From the NCBI GenBank assembly GCA_030348875.1, contig JAUCEP010000002.1, forward strand, positions 2,001,001-2,065,000: 64,000 nt of DNA. Reading direction: 5' to 3'. Source of the stretch: Ureibacillus composti (lineage in GTDB: Bacteria; Bacillota; Bacilli; Bacillales_A; Planococcaceae). The notes beneath the pieces are model-generated. The model saw only the letters and a program-made list of their open reading frames with translations, ran no database searches and was not told the origin of the DNA. Made by a program: the position numbers and the translations under genes. Below are positions 35,346-44,047 of the stretch, in pieces. Each line of letters starts with the position of its first letter. The stretch's first letter is position 1.

Positions 35346-36336
35346 AGTAAATAATATAGTTGCGATTCCAATGGGAGATGCTGCAGGAATCGGTCCAGAA
35401 ATTACGGTTAAATCTTTAGCAAATGAGGAAATTTATGAGGTTTGTCAACCACTGGTGATTGGTAGTGCAAAAGTTTTACAAAAAGCCATTGAAGTGACGA
35501 ATGTCCCGTTAAAACTTAACTTAGTTAGTTCGCCAGCGGATGGTAATTATACATTTGGAACAATTGATCTATTAGACTTAGACAATATTAATATAGAGCA
35601 ATTGCAGCCAGGAGTAGTCCAAGCACAATGTGGACAAGCTGCGTTTGAATATGTAAAAAAATCGATTGAACTTGCGATGGCAAAAGAAGTTAAGTCTATT
35701 GCAACAACACCGATGAATAAAGAATCATTGAAAGCAGCAGGAGTAAAATACATCGGGCACACTGAGATGTTAGAAGATTTAGCAGGCTCCCGTGATCCTT
35801 TAACAATGTTTCAAGTAAATAGTTTGCGTATTTTCTTTTTAACTCGTCACGTGTCATTAAAACAAGCAATAAGTCAAATGACAAAAGAGCGTGTATTTGA
35901 TTATGTAATCCGTTGTCATGAGGCGTTAAAGAGATTAGGGATTGAATCACCAAAACTTGCTGTTGCGGGGTTAAATCCTCACAGTGGGGAAGGGGGACTC
36001 TTCGGTATGGAAGAAGTAGAGGAAATTCGCCCAGGAATCGAAATAGCAATCAAAGAAGGCTATAACGTTGAAGGGCCAGTTCCAGCAGATTCAGTTTTCT
36101 TCCAAGCTCTGAATGGGAAATATGATGCGGTTCTTTCCTTATATCATGACCAAGGCCACATTGCAGCAAAAATGACCGACTTTCACCGTACCATTTCAAT
36201 TACCAACGGGTTACCATTTTTAAGAACCTCTGTTGATCACGGTACTGCATTCGATATTGCATGGAAAAACATAGCATCCAGCATCTCAATGGAAGAATGT
36301 ATAAAACTAGCAGCTGAATACGGAAGTAAATTTTAG
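35338..36336 (+). CDS. pdxA2: PdxA2-like 4-phospho-D-threonate/erythronate dehydrogenase
   Basis: 332 residues. Metal and substrate residues of the PdxA family are visible: [13 protein letters not shown] at the start, [39 protein letters not shown] and [12 protein letters not shown]. Beside a DUF1537 kinase, such enzymes oxidise and decarboxylate the 4-phosphate of D-threonate or D-erythronate to DHAP rather than making vitamin B6. The start overlaps the kinase stop. The stop codon TAG is the first base of a GGGACA palindrome. Confidence 0.85.
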   Translation: MSKVNNIVAIPMGDAAGIGPEITVKSLANEEIYEVCQPLVIGSAKVLQKAIEVTNVPLKLNLVSSPADGNYTFGTIDLLDLDNINIEQLQPGVVQAQCGQAAFEYVKKSIELAMAKEVKSIATTPMNKESLKAAGVKYIGHTEMLEDLAGSRDPLTMFQVNSLRIFFLTRHVSLKQAISQMTKERVFDYVIRCHEALKRLGIESPKLAVAGLNPHSGEGGLFGMEEVEEIRPGIEIAIKEGYNVEGPVPADSVFFQALNGKYDAVLSLYHDQGHIAAKMTDFHRTISITNGLPFLRTSVDHGTAFDIAWKNIASSISMEECIKLAAEYGSKF

Positions 36337-36362
36337 GGACAAGGGGACAGGCACCTTGTCCC
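36336..36362 (+). repeat. REP-like GGGACA palindrome, copy a
   Basis: GGGACAAG...CTTGTCCC palindrome with an inner GGGGACAGG. It starts on the last base of the pdxA2-like stop codon and could act as a 3' hairpin. Confidence 0.75.
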
Positions 36363-36510
36363 ATTCTCTTTGCTTATTAGTTTACATTTGTGTTGAGGAA
36401 TTACTAATAGTAGTAATTCTAATTCAAGTAACAATTAACTGAAAATGAAAGAGGATAGCATGAATGCTATCCTCTTAAGAACTCATTTTATGATTGAATA
36501 TTACTTATAG

Positions 36511-36540
36511 TGGGACAAGGAACCTGTCCCTATCGTCCCA
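36511..36540 (-). repeat. REP-like GGGACA palindrome, copy b
   Basis: Inverse of copy a. Read on the minus strand it begins at the 3' end of the TRAP large-subunit gene and supplies its final codons and stop. Together, a and b form an inverted pair between the two convergent genes. Confidence 0.75.
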
Positions 36541-37807
36541 GTAAATTCGGCAACCACATTGAAATGAAAGGCACATAACTAAATAGTAACAGCAGGGTGA
36601 TTAGTACTGCATAGAAAGGTAACAAAGCTTTCGTAATATCAGTTAACTTTATGCCCGCAATTTGACAACTGATAAATAAGTTTACTCCTAGAGGAGGGGT
36701 ACACATACCTAAAGCAAGGTTAACAATCATGATAATCCCAAAGTGTACCGGATCGATTCCCATCGCTACTGCAACCGGTGTTAACAAAGGTGCTAAAATA
36801 ATGACGGATGCACTTGTTTCCATAAACATTCCGACAATAATTAATAAAAGGTTTACTAGAAGCAAGAAGATAATTGGATTATCTGTCACTGTTCCAAAGA
36901 AGTTAGCAACCATTTGTGGAATTCCTTCACGGCTAAGGACTAGTCCAAAAATACCCGCATTCGCAATAATAAATAGTACAATGGCTGAAGTTACCCCTGA
37001 ACTTACAAAAATACTGAAAATCTTATCGAATTTTATTTCACGGTACACAAAGGCACCGATTATAAACGCATACAATACGGCAACAACAGCAGCTTCTGTT
37101 GGTGTAAACACACCACCATATATCCCACCTAAAATAATAATTGGCATTAAAAGTGCTAGAATCGCATCTTTAAATGCTTTCCATGTTTCTCCAGCTGTTG
37201 CTTTCTTTTCTTTTGCATAACCGCGTTTTTTCGCAATTACGTAAACTAAAATAATTAATGATATTCCTATTACAATCCCTGGCGTAATCCCCGCCATGAA
37301 CAAATCTCCAATGGACGTATTCGTTGACACACCATAAAGAATCATTGGAACAGATGGCGGAATGATAATCCCAAGTTCACCTGAAATCGATGTAACCGCA
37401 CCTGCAAAATTCTTGTGGTATCCTCTGTTAATCATGGAAGGGATTAAAATCGAACCAACAGCCGCAACGGTCGCAGCACTAGATCCGGAAATGGCAGCAA
37501 AGAACATAGATGCAATAACTGTTACGATGGCTAAACCACCTGTATGGTGACCAGTTAATGTATTAGCAAAGGCAATTAATCTTTTAGAAATCCCGCCTGT
37601 TTCCATCAGTTTACCGGCTAAGATAAAGAATGGAATGGCCATTAGTGAAAATGAGTCAATTGAAGTAAAGATACGTTGTGCAACTGCTAATAAAGAAACA
37701 TCTCCACCATACATAAGAGCGATAACGGATGCCAAGCCAAGAGTAACAGCGACAGGTACTCCGATAATAAAGAGTATCCCCAGTGATCCCATTAATACAG
37801 CACTCAT
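36530..37807 (-). CDS. dctM: TRAP transporter large permease subunit
   Basis: 425 residues, 11-12 membrane helices, the DctM size. FFILAGKLMETGGISKRLI, AISGSSAATVAAVGSILIPSMINRGY and MCTPPLGVNLFISCQIAGI are conserved DctM motifs. The start overlaps the small-subunit stop by four bases. Part of a P-Q-M operon importing an acid sugar with sodium; lies between the two acid-sugar gene sets, so D-threonate, D-erythronate or D-apionate are the candidate substrates. Confidence 0.95.
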   Translation of the reverse strand: MSAVLMGSLGILFIIGVPVAVTLGLASVIALMYGGDVSLLAVAQRIFTSIDSFSLMAIPFFILAGKLMETGGISKRLIAFANTLTGHHTGGLAIVTVIASMFFAAISGSSAATVAAVGSILIPSMINRGYHKNFAGAVTSISGELGIIIPPSVPMILYGVSTNTSIGDLFMAGITPGIVIGISLIILVYVIAKKRGYAKEKKATAGETWKAFKDAILALLMPIIILGGIYGGVFTPTEAAVVAVLYAFIIGAFVYREIKFDKIFSIFVSSGVTSAIVLFIIANAGIFGLVLSREGIPQMVANFFGTVTDNPIIFLLLVNLLLIIVGMFMETSASVIILAPLLTPVAVAMGIDPVHFGIIMIVNLALGMCTPPLGVNLFISCQIAGIKLTDITKALLPFYAVLITLLLLFSYVPFISMWLPNLLGR

Positions 37808-38286
37808 TCTTCATCCCCCCCTTTAAAGACAACAATTAGGGCAGCGATGGCATTTAAAATAAGTAGGAAAGCACCTAGAGGTATAGAAAAGTATGGTATG
37901 GACATTGAAATTTGTAATGCTGGAGACTTCTGAATACTAACTTTTGAAACTAAATCGATACCATATTTTAAAAGAATCGCAAAAAATACGATACATATAA
38001 CTAAAACAATCATCTTTAATACCCTTTGTACTGTTTTAGGAAGTAAATCAGGAATTGCTTCAACTGAGATTAATTCATTGTGTCGTATCGCAAGGGCTGC
38101 CCCAAAAAATACTGCATAAATTCCAAGATAACGAGTGGCTTCTTCTGACCAAGGCAATGGTACATTTAAAATAAATCGCGAAAATACTTGTAGGATCATA
38201 ATGATGGTCATAACAATTAGTGAAAATGTAAGTAATATTTTGACTAACTTATTTATGCCATCAATACTTTTTAAAATGGTATTCAT
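37804..38286 (-). CDS. dctQ: TRAP transporter small permease subunit
   Basis: 160 residues with four membrane helices and the DctQ motif VFSRFILNVPLPWSEEATRYLGIYAVFFGAA around residue 35. Forms the membrane complex with the large subunit. Confidence 0.93.
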   Translation of the reverse strand: MNTILKSIDGINKLVKILLTFSLIVMTIIMILQVFSRFILNVPLPWSEEATRYLGIYAVFFGAALAIRHNELISVEAIPDLLPKTVQRVLKMIVLVICIVFFAILLKYGIDLVSKVSIQKSPALQISMSIPYFSIPLGAFLLILNAIAALIVVFKGGDEE

Positions 38287-38323
38287 AGCAATCCCCCTAT
38301 TTTAAAGGCTAAAGATGAGCGGC

Positions 38324-39352
38324 TTATTTAGCCGCTGCTTTAATTTTGTCGTATAACTCCGCGTAATCACCTTTGTATTTATCGATAACTGGTTGTGCAG
38401 CATCTTGGAATGGTTTGATGTCAACTTCATTAACTTGCATTCCTTTTGATTTTAATTCTTCAATTTGAGCTGCAGTATTTGTATCAATAAACTCATATTC
38501 AGCTTGTTGTGCTGCTTTTGCTGCCTCTGTTAATACTTGTTGAAGATCAGGTGAGAAAGACTCAAATAATTCATTATTAAAAATAAACACAGCAGGTGAA
38601 TAAACGTGACCAGTCAAAGAAACATAATCTTGAACTTCTTCAAATTTTGATGAATAGATAATTGGAATTGGGTTTTCTTGCCCGTCAATTACCCCTTGTT
38701 GTAAAGAAGTGAATACTTCACTCCAAGCCATTGGAGTCGGAGATGCCCCAAATGCAGCAAACACTTCTTGGTGAATTGGAACTTCCATTGTACGGATTTT
38801 AATACCTTTTAAGTCTTCAGGTTTTTCAATTGGGTGCTTACTATTTGTAATATTACGGAAGCCGTTTTCACCCCAACCAAGGTTTTTAATTCCTACTGAA
38901 AGTAACTTTTCGTTTAATTCATCACCGATTTCTCCATTAAATACTGAACGTGCGTGCTCAGCGTTTTCGAATAAGAACGGGAAGTCAAGTACATTAAATT
39001 CAGGTACAAAGTTACTAATAACACCAGATGAAATAAATGCTCCGTCTAATGTCCCCATTTGAACCGATTCAACATTGTCACGTTCATTTCCTAATTCACT
39101 GTTGTAGTGAACAGAAACATCAATCGCTCCGTTTGAGTTTTTCTCAACTTCTTCTTCAAATGTTGTTAAATATTCCCCATAATGTGAATCTTCCGTTTGA
39201 GTAGTATTAATGGTAATTTCTTTTGCTTCAACCTTTGTTTCTCCTGAATCTGAATTTGAAGGTGCTGTGGCAGTTTCTTTTTCTCCGCCTCCACATGCTG
39301 CTAAGCCAACTGCTAATACAGGAATTGAAAGTAGTGATAAGTACTTTTTCAT
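38324..39352 (-). CDS. dctP: TRAP transporter substrate-binding lipoprotein
   Basis: 342 residues from ATG 39352; AGGGGG lies nine bases upstream, while the frame extends to 39376 without a site. Lipobox LAAC (Cys20). DctP-fold features: ENAEHARSVFNGEIGDEL, GENGFRNITNSKHPIEKPEDLKG, IRTMEVPIHQEVFAAFGASPTPMAWSEVFTSLQQG, where the Arg binds the substrate carboxylate. A cre-like site lies 42 bases upstream, and a half-copy of the DeoR-type motif a little further. Confidence 0.93.
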   Translation of the reverse strand: MKKYLSLLSIPVLAVGLAACGGGEKETATAPSNSDSGETKVEAKEITINTTQTEDSHYGEYLTTFEEEVEKNSNGAIDVSVHYNSELGNERDNVESVQMGTLDGAFISSGVISNFVPEFNVLDFPFLFENAEHARSVFNGEIGDELNEKLLSVGIKNLGWGENGFRNITNSKHPIEKPEDLKGIKIRTMEVPIHQEVFAAFGASPTPMAWSEVFTSLQQGVIDGQENPIPIIYSSKFEEVQDYVSLTGHVYSPAVFIFNNELFESFSPDLQQVLTEAAKAAQQAEYEFIDTNTAAQIEELKSKGMQVNEVDIKPFQDAAQPVIDKYKGDYAELYDKIKAAAK

Positions 39353-39393
39353 ACAAAACATCCCCCTAGGTTTCATTAATTTTTAAAAATGTA

Positions 39394-39407
39394 AGATAAC
39401 GCTTTCA
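39394..39407 (-). promoter_or_regulatory. CcpA cre-like site ahead of dctP
   Basis: AGATAACGCTTTCA on the plus strand fits TGWNANCGNTNWCA at all positions except the first. Position just upstream of the TRAP operon suggests carbon catabolite repression. Confidence 0.55.
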
Positions 39408-39718
39408 TTTTTTGATAAAAGAACGGTAACCTATCTCCTAACTCCCCGATGAAACTTTGAAAAACTTAAATTATCAATTCTAAGTTAATAGACTCACCTC
39501 ACATCGACTTTTCTACCATTTTTTGTATTCTGGGAAAAAGATGCCAATGAAATTATTTTAATTTTCATTTACTTGCATATGATAGAAATTAATAAAGAAA
39601 ATTCAATTTTTACTACGATATGTAATGAAGTGAAAAAATATATTTAATTTATTACTAATTTTTCATTTTATTTTACAAATTTTGTAGTTTAGTAAATCAC
39701 ACTTCATTATTACTAAAA

Positions 39719-39744
39719 GAACGGTGACTAGGATCTGACCGTTC
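39719..39744. promoter_or_regulatory. Inverted repeat, candidate DeoR-regulator operator
   Basis: GAACGGT (39719-39725), 12 bases, ACCGTTC (39738-39744). AAAAGAACGGT also occurs at 39417-39427 upstream of the TRAP operon. Shared motif in one divergent region with a DeoR-type gene points to its binding site. Confidence 0.55.
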
Positions 39745-39819
39745 AAGGAATTCAAAAAATTAAACATGAACACTCGGAAGGCACAAGGAATTGATTACTA
39801 GATGGAGTGAGGGATTTCA

Positions 39820-40599
39820 ATGGCCAAAATGTTTGCTGAAGAACGCCGAAAACGGATTTTAGAGTTACTACAAGAAAGAAAACGCGTAACGATCCAACAA
39901 TTAGCTGAGGCAATTCGAGTTTCAGATGCAACATTAAGAAACGATTTAACAACACTCGAAAAACAAAAGCTATTAAAAAGAACCCATGGTGGTGCTATAT
40001 TAGGAGACGATTTTGAAAACGATTACAATTTTTCAGTTCGTGAGTTAAAAAACAAAAATGAAAAAACAATCATCGCACAAAAAGCGCTACAACTCATCTC
40101 TGACAACCAATGCATTATGTTAGATGCGAGTTCAACTGCAATGGAATTAGCAAAGCTACTAGTAAATGTAAAAAAACGATTAACAATCGTAACAAATGGT
40201 ATGAATACAGCATTAGAGCTCAATGGGAATCCTGATTTTACGATTATTTTAATTGGTGGAATTATTCAAAAATCATCTATGGCATTAGAAGGGAGTTTGG
40301 GGGTAAACCTCTTAGATAAAATCAACATTGATACGTTCTTTGTTTCGGCAAACGGCTTCACTACTTTACAAGGACTTCAAGACTTTAGTGTTTATGAAGT
40401 CGAGTTAAAGAAGCAAATGATTAAACAATCATCAAAAGTGGTGGCATTACTCGATCACAGTAAATTTAATAAAACCTCTATTGCGACATTTGCTTCTATA
40501 CAAGATATTGATTTCATCATAACTAATAAGCCAGTAGACACAGCACAAATGAATGAGATGCTCAACTTTAACAAGGGTTTAAGTATCATTTATCCATAG
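39820..40599 (+). CDS. DeoR-family transcriptional regulator
   Basis: 259 residues. Winged helix at 1-60 (RRKRILELLQERKRVTIQQL, SDATLRNDLTTLEKQKLLKRTHGGA) and a sugar-phosphate sensor domain with ASSTAMELAKLL, TNGMNTALEL, IGGIIQKSSMALEG and LLDHSKF. Effectors of this family are sugar phosphates; an intermediate of the neighbouring pathway, such as erythrulose phosphate, is likely. Divergent from the TRAP operon and 152 bases ahead of the DhaK-like gene. Confidence 0.92.
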   Translation: MAKMFAEERRKRILELLQERKRVTIQQLAEAIRVSDATLRNDLTTLEKQKLLKRTHGGAILGDDFENDYNFSVRELKNKNEKTIIAQKALQLISDNQCIMLDASSTAMELAKLLVNVKKRLTIVTNGMNTALELNGNPDFTIILIGGIIQKSSMALEGSLGVNLLDKINIDTFFVSANGFTTLQGLQDFSVYEVELKKQMIKQSSKVVALLDHSKFNKTSIATFASIQDIDFIITNKPVDTAQMNEMLNFNKGLSIIYP

Positions 40600-40751
40600 A
40601 CATTGTTCAAAATGCTCCCCTTAACAATTGAAAATAAGTAATAAAAAACAATAAAAAACAATAGGATAAAGTAAAAATTCATAATCATTTAATCTCAAAA
40701 TTTATTTTTTAAGTTAATAGAAGAAATCACAGAAACAGGTGGGGGATAAAA

Positions 40752-41753
40752 ATGAAAAAAGTAATTAACAATCCAGAAAATGTCGTGAATGAAATGGTGG
40801 AAGGTTTTATCGCGGCTTTTGGAAACGATTACAAAAAAGTTCAGGATACAAATGGTGTCATAATAAAGAATAAACCAAAACGAGTAGCTGTCGTCACTGG
40901 CGGTGGAAGTGGGCATGAACCATTATTCATTGGAATGGTAGGAGAAGGATTAGCAGACGGCGCAGCGATTGGCAATGTTTTTGCCGCACCAACACCAAAT
41001 ACAGTTTTAGAAGTAACGAAAGAATTAGATAGCGGGCAAGGTGTGTTATATGTTTATGGAAATTATTCAGGGGATGTCCTGAATTTCGATATGGCTGCTG
41101 AATTAGCAGAGCTAGAGGATATTACAACAAAAACGGTATTAGTCAACGACGATGTGGCATCGGCTACTAAAGAAAATGCTTTTGATCGCAGAGGGATTGC
41201 TGGAGATATTTTTGCAATCAAAATCGCAGGTGCTGCGGCTAATGATAATTTAACACTAGAAGAAGTCGCAAGAATTACACAAAAAGCGGCTGATCATACG
41301 CGTTCCATCGGTGTTGCTTTATCTCCAAGTTCAATCCCAAGTACAGGTAAATATACATTTGAAATAGCCGACGATGAGATTGAATTAGGTATGGGGATTC
41401 ACGGGGAGCCCGGAGTAAAAAGGACAAAGCTTCAGACAGCAGATGAATTAACGGCAAACATGCTAGATTACATTTTTGATGATATAGAATTGCAAGAAAA
41501 TGATGAAGTCTGTGTGCTAGTCAATGGGTTAGGCTCAACAACTTTAATGGAGCTTTTTATTGTGAACCGAAAAGTAGCAAAAATATTAAGTGAAAAAGGC
41601 ATTTCAATTTACGATACAGATGTTAATAGTTACTGTACAACGCTTGAGATGGCGGGAGTTTCTATTACCTTAATGAAATTAGATGATGAACTGAAAAAAT
41701 ATTATAATAAACCGGCTAATTCACCATATTATTTCAAGAAAGGAAGAGGTTGA
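40752..41753 (+). CDS. DhaK-type kinase subunit, probable L-erythrulose kinase
   Basis: 333 residues. DhaK fold with VTGGGSGHEPLFIGMVG near residue 47 and the substrate-binding His217 in GMGIHGEPGVKR. DhaK proteins bind a short ketose covalently through this His. No PTS partner DhaM is present in the operon, so ordinary PTS-driven dihydroxyacetone phosphorylation is less likely. With ApnO- and OiaC-like genes downstream, the LerK reaction (L-erythrulose to L-erythrulose-1-phosphate) fits best. GGTGGGGG precedes the ATG. Confidence 0.82.
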   Translation: MKKVINNPENVVNEMVEGFIAAFGNDYKKVQDTNGVIIKNKPKRVAVVTGGGSGHEPLFIGMVGEGLADGAAIGNVFAAPTPNTVLEVTKELDSGQGVLYVYGNYSGDVLNFDMAAELAELEDITTKTVLVNDDVASATKENAFDRRGIAGDIFAIKIAGAAANDNLTLEEVARITQKAADHTRSIGVALSPSSIPSTGKYTFEIADDEIELGMGIHGEPGVKRTKLQTADELTANMLDYIFDDIELQENDEVCVLVNGLGSTTLMELFIVNRKVAKILSEKGISIYDTDVNSYCTTLEMAGVSITLMKLDDELKKYYNKPANSPYYFKKGRG

Positions 41754-42445
41754 TGATGGTAGCAGAGACGGATGGGGTTCAAACTTATTTATCTACGAAA
41801 CAAGTAAAAGATTTATACATTTATGTCGGTCAAAAAGTCATCGAAGCCAAACCAACCTTAACCGAAATCGATAGTGCTATTGGAGATGGCGATCACGGAA
41901 TTGGCATGGAAGTTGGATTTAAAAAAGCTATTCAACAACTTAATGAAATCGAAGTAGAAGATATTAATACCATCTATAAAGAAATCGGAAAAGCCATGAT
42001 TAGCAATATGGGTGGCGCATCGGGTGTATTATTTGGCACATTTTTTGTTGCAAGTGTGAAAAATAAGCCTGTCATTGATAAACTCACATTAGCAACTTTT
42101 ACTCACCTAGTTCAAAGTGGTCTAGAAGGGGTACAAGCTCGAGGGAAAGCAAAAGTAGGCGATAAAACGATGATTGACGCATTAGCGCCTGCTGTTGAAG
42201 CATTAAATGCAGCGGTAGAACAGAATAAAGATTTGGTGAAAGCTTTGCAAGTGGCAAGCGAACAAGCAGAACTAGGATTAGAACAAACAAAACAACTAGT
42301 CGCAAAATTTGGTCGTGCAAAATCTTTAGGAGAGCGAGCAATTGGCCATCAAGATGCAGGGGCAACTACAATTTCAATCATATTTAAATCAATTTTTGAC
42401 TATGTATGCAATTTAAAAACGAATGGTGAACTTTTGTATGAATAA
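41753..42445 (+). CDS. DhaL-type kinase subunit
   Basis: 230 residues. DhaL fold that binds Mg-ATP: AIGDGDHGIGMEVGF near residue 40 holds the Asp ligands, and ISNMGGASGVLFGTFF, GDKTMIDALAPA and GHQDAGATTISIIF are conserved. Start ATG 41753 overlaps the DhaK stop; ATG 41756 is equally possible. It completes the kinase as a two-subunit version of the fused LerK seen in other bacteria. Confidence 0.85.
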   Translation: MMVAETDGVQTYLSTKQVKDLYIYVGQKVIEAKPTLTEIDSAIGDGDHGIGMEVGFKKAIQQLNEIEVEDINTIYKEIGKAMISNMGGASGVLFGTFFVASVKNKPVIDKLTLATFTHLVQSGLEGVQARGKAKVGDKTMIDALAPAVEALNAAVEQNKDLVKALQVASEQAELGLEQTKQLVAKFGRAKSLGERAIGHQDAGATTISIIFKSIFDYVCNLKTNGELLYE

Positions 42446-43232
42446 AGTAATCATCGGAACAAATTGGAAAATGCATAAATCAATCGCGGAGGCAAAAACC
42501 TACACTTCAAAGTTAAACGAATTTTTTGAAGGATTTTCAGATGATATTGAACTATTTATTATACCTCCTTTTACAGCATTAGCACCTGTCAAAGAAATAT
42601 TGGATGCCTCATCGATCTTAGTAGGTGCGCAAAATATGCACTGGGAAGATGAAGGGGCCTATACTGGAGAGATATCTCCTGTCCATTTAGAGGAACTGGG
42701 AATTGATTTAATTGAGCTAGGACATTCAGAACGACGCCAATATTATAATGAAAATGATTATGACCTTAATAAAAAAGTTAAAGCGGCACTGAATTATAAT
42801 TTAAGACCATTAATTTGTATAGGTGAATTAATGGAACATAAGAGAAATGGGATAACTGAGGAAATTTTATCGATTCAGCTAAAAACGATATTGAAAGAAA
42901 TTGAGTTTCAATCGGCAAAAGATATCATCATTGCTTATGAACCGAGATGGGCAATTGGTGTTTCGGGAGTATCGCCGGAACCCTATTATGTTCAACGAAT
43001 TCATCAATTCATTCGGGAGAAGTTAATCCAGCTCTATCCTTCTATTGGATATGAAATTCCGATTTTGTATGGGGGTAGCGTGAACACTGAAAATGCGATT
43101 TCTTTGTTGAATCTTGATCATGTAAATGGGCTTTTTATCGGACGTGCCGCTTGGAATATAGATTCTTTTAAAGAGATTTTATGTGACGTAAGAGAATTGA
43201 TTAGGGAATGGAAATGCGAGGATGAGCGATGA
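42438..43232 (+). CDS. Triosephosphate isomerase-like, probable L-erythrulose-1-phosphate isomerase
   Basis: 264 residues from ATG 42438, overlapping the DhaL stop. The TIM catalytic residues are kept: Lys11 in TNWKMH, His96 in ELGHSERR, Glu168 in AYEPRWAIG. The flexible loop, normally P-V-W-A-I-G-T-G, reads PRWAIGVSGVSPEP here, the kind of change expected for a four-carbon substrate (the LerI/EryH role). Glycolytic tpiA is expected elsewhere. Confidence 0.82.
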   Translation: MNKVIIGTNWKMHKSIAEAKTYTSKLNEFFEGFSDDIELFIIPPFTALAPVKEILDASSILVGAQNMHWEDEGAYTGEISPVHLEELGIDLIELGHSERRQYYNENDYDLNKKVKAALNYNLRPLICIGELMEHKRNGITEEILSIQLKTILKEIEFQSAKDIIIAYEPRWAIGVSGVSPEPYYVQRIHQFIREKLIQLYPSIGYEIPILYGGSVNTENAISLLNLDHVNGLFIGRAAWNIDSFKEILCDVRELIREWKCEDER

Positions 43233-44029
43233 AACTAGGCTTAAGTACGTATGCATTTTTTTGGCAAATGGCGAGTGTTAACACAAATAGACTATCAGTT
43301 GAACAAGTTCTTGAAGAAACAAAAAAATACGGAATTGATCTGCTTCAAATTTGTGATGTAGTAGAACTTGAAATCGCAAACGATGCTGAGCTTGAGGGGA
43401 TTGCAAAGAAAGCGGAGCAACTTGGAATCGAACTAGAGGTAGGAACGAGAGGAATTCATCCTATAAAATTAGAACGATTTTTAGAGATTTGCGAGAAGTT
43501 AAATAGTAAAACTTTGCGAACGATGCTCAATAGTGCCGACTTTGCTCCGAGTGTCGAAGAAGCAGTACAAATATTGAAGCAATTCAAGCCGGCATTAGAA
43601 GAAAAAGGAATTACATTAGCGATCGAAACATATGAACAACGAAAAACCGAAGAAATTGTAAACATTGTGAAAGAAGTTGCCAGTCCAAATTTAGGAATTT
43701 GCTTAGATCCTGCGAATTGTATAGCCAATTTAGAAACACCGGAACAGGTAATTGGTCTTGCAGCTCCATATGTGAAAAATCTTCATTTAAAGGACTTTAC
43801 GTTTGAACGAAAGCCGGGCTGGGTTGGCTTTTCATTAATCGGCACGCCATTCGGAGAGGGAAAATTAGATGCGACTTATATGCTAGGTGAACTGCAACAA
43901 CATCAAGTGAACGTTGATGCCATACTGGAATTTTGGTTGCCCTTTACTAATTCAATTGAGGAAACTGTGGAACTTGAAAAACAATGGATTACGAAAAGCA
44001 TCTCTTATATTGAGGAGAACTTATTTTAA
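43229..44029 (+). CDS. oiaC: Sugar isomerase-like TIM-barrel protein, probable 3-oxo-isoapionate decarboxylase
   Basis: 266 residues of the xylose-isomerase-like fold. Metal ligands are suggested by IAIETYEQRKTEE, GICLDPANC, NLHLKDF and the Glu in AILEFWLP. OiaC enzymes have this fold and convert 3-oxo-isoapionate to L-erythrulose plus CO2. The assignment relies on position between the erythrulose kinase/isomerase genes and an ApnO-like gene. The start overlaps the previous stop by four bases. Confidence 0.68.
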   Translation: MKLGLSTYAFFWQMASVNTNRLSVEQVLEETKKYGIDLLQICDVVELEIANDAELEGIAKKAEQLGIELEVGTRGIHPIKLERFLEICEKLNSKTLRTMLNSADFAPSVEEAVQILKQFKPALEEKGITLAIETYEQRKTEEIVNIVKEVASPNLGICLDPANCIANLETPEQVIGLAAPYVKNLHLKDFTFERKPGWVGFSLIGTPFGEGKLDATYMLGELQQHQVNVDAILEFWLPFTNSIEETVELEKQWITKSISYIEENLF

Positions 44030-44047
44030 AAAGTTGGAGGAAACTTT

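Larger units (their letters stand above)
39353..39819. other. Divergent control region dctP - deoR-type gene
   Basis: 467 bases, no gene. AT-rich. Holds a cre-like site (39394-39407), a single GAACGGT motif (39421-39427) and an inverted pair GAACGGT/ACCGTTC (39719-39744). Confidence 0.65.

Noticed and set aside
35338-36336. Vitamin B6 biosynthetic PdxA
   Set aside because: Bacillales make pyridoxal phosphate by PdxST; the DUF1537 partner and TRAP genes favour acid-sugar catabolism.
40752-42445. PTS-dependent dihydroxyacetone kinase DhaKL
   Set aside because: No DhaM, and the operon partners point to tetrulose phosphate chemistry. A glycerone role cannot be fully excluded.
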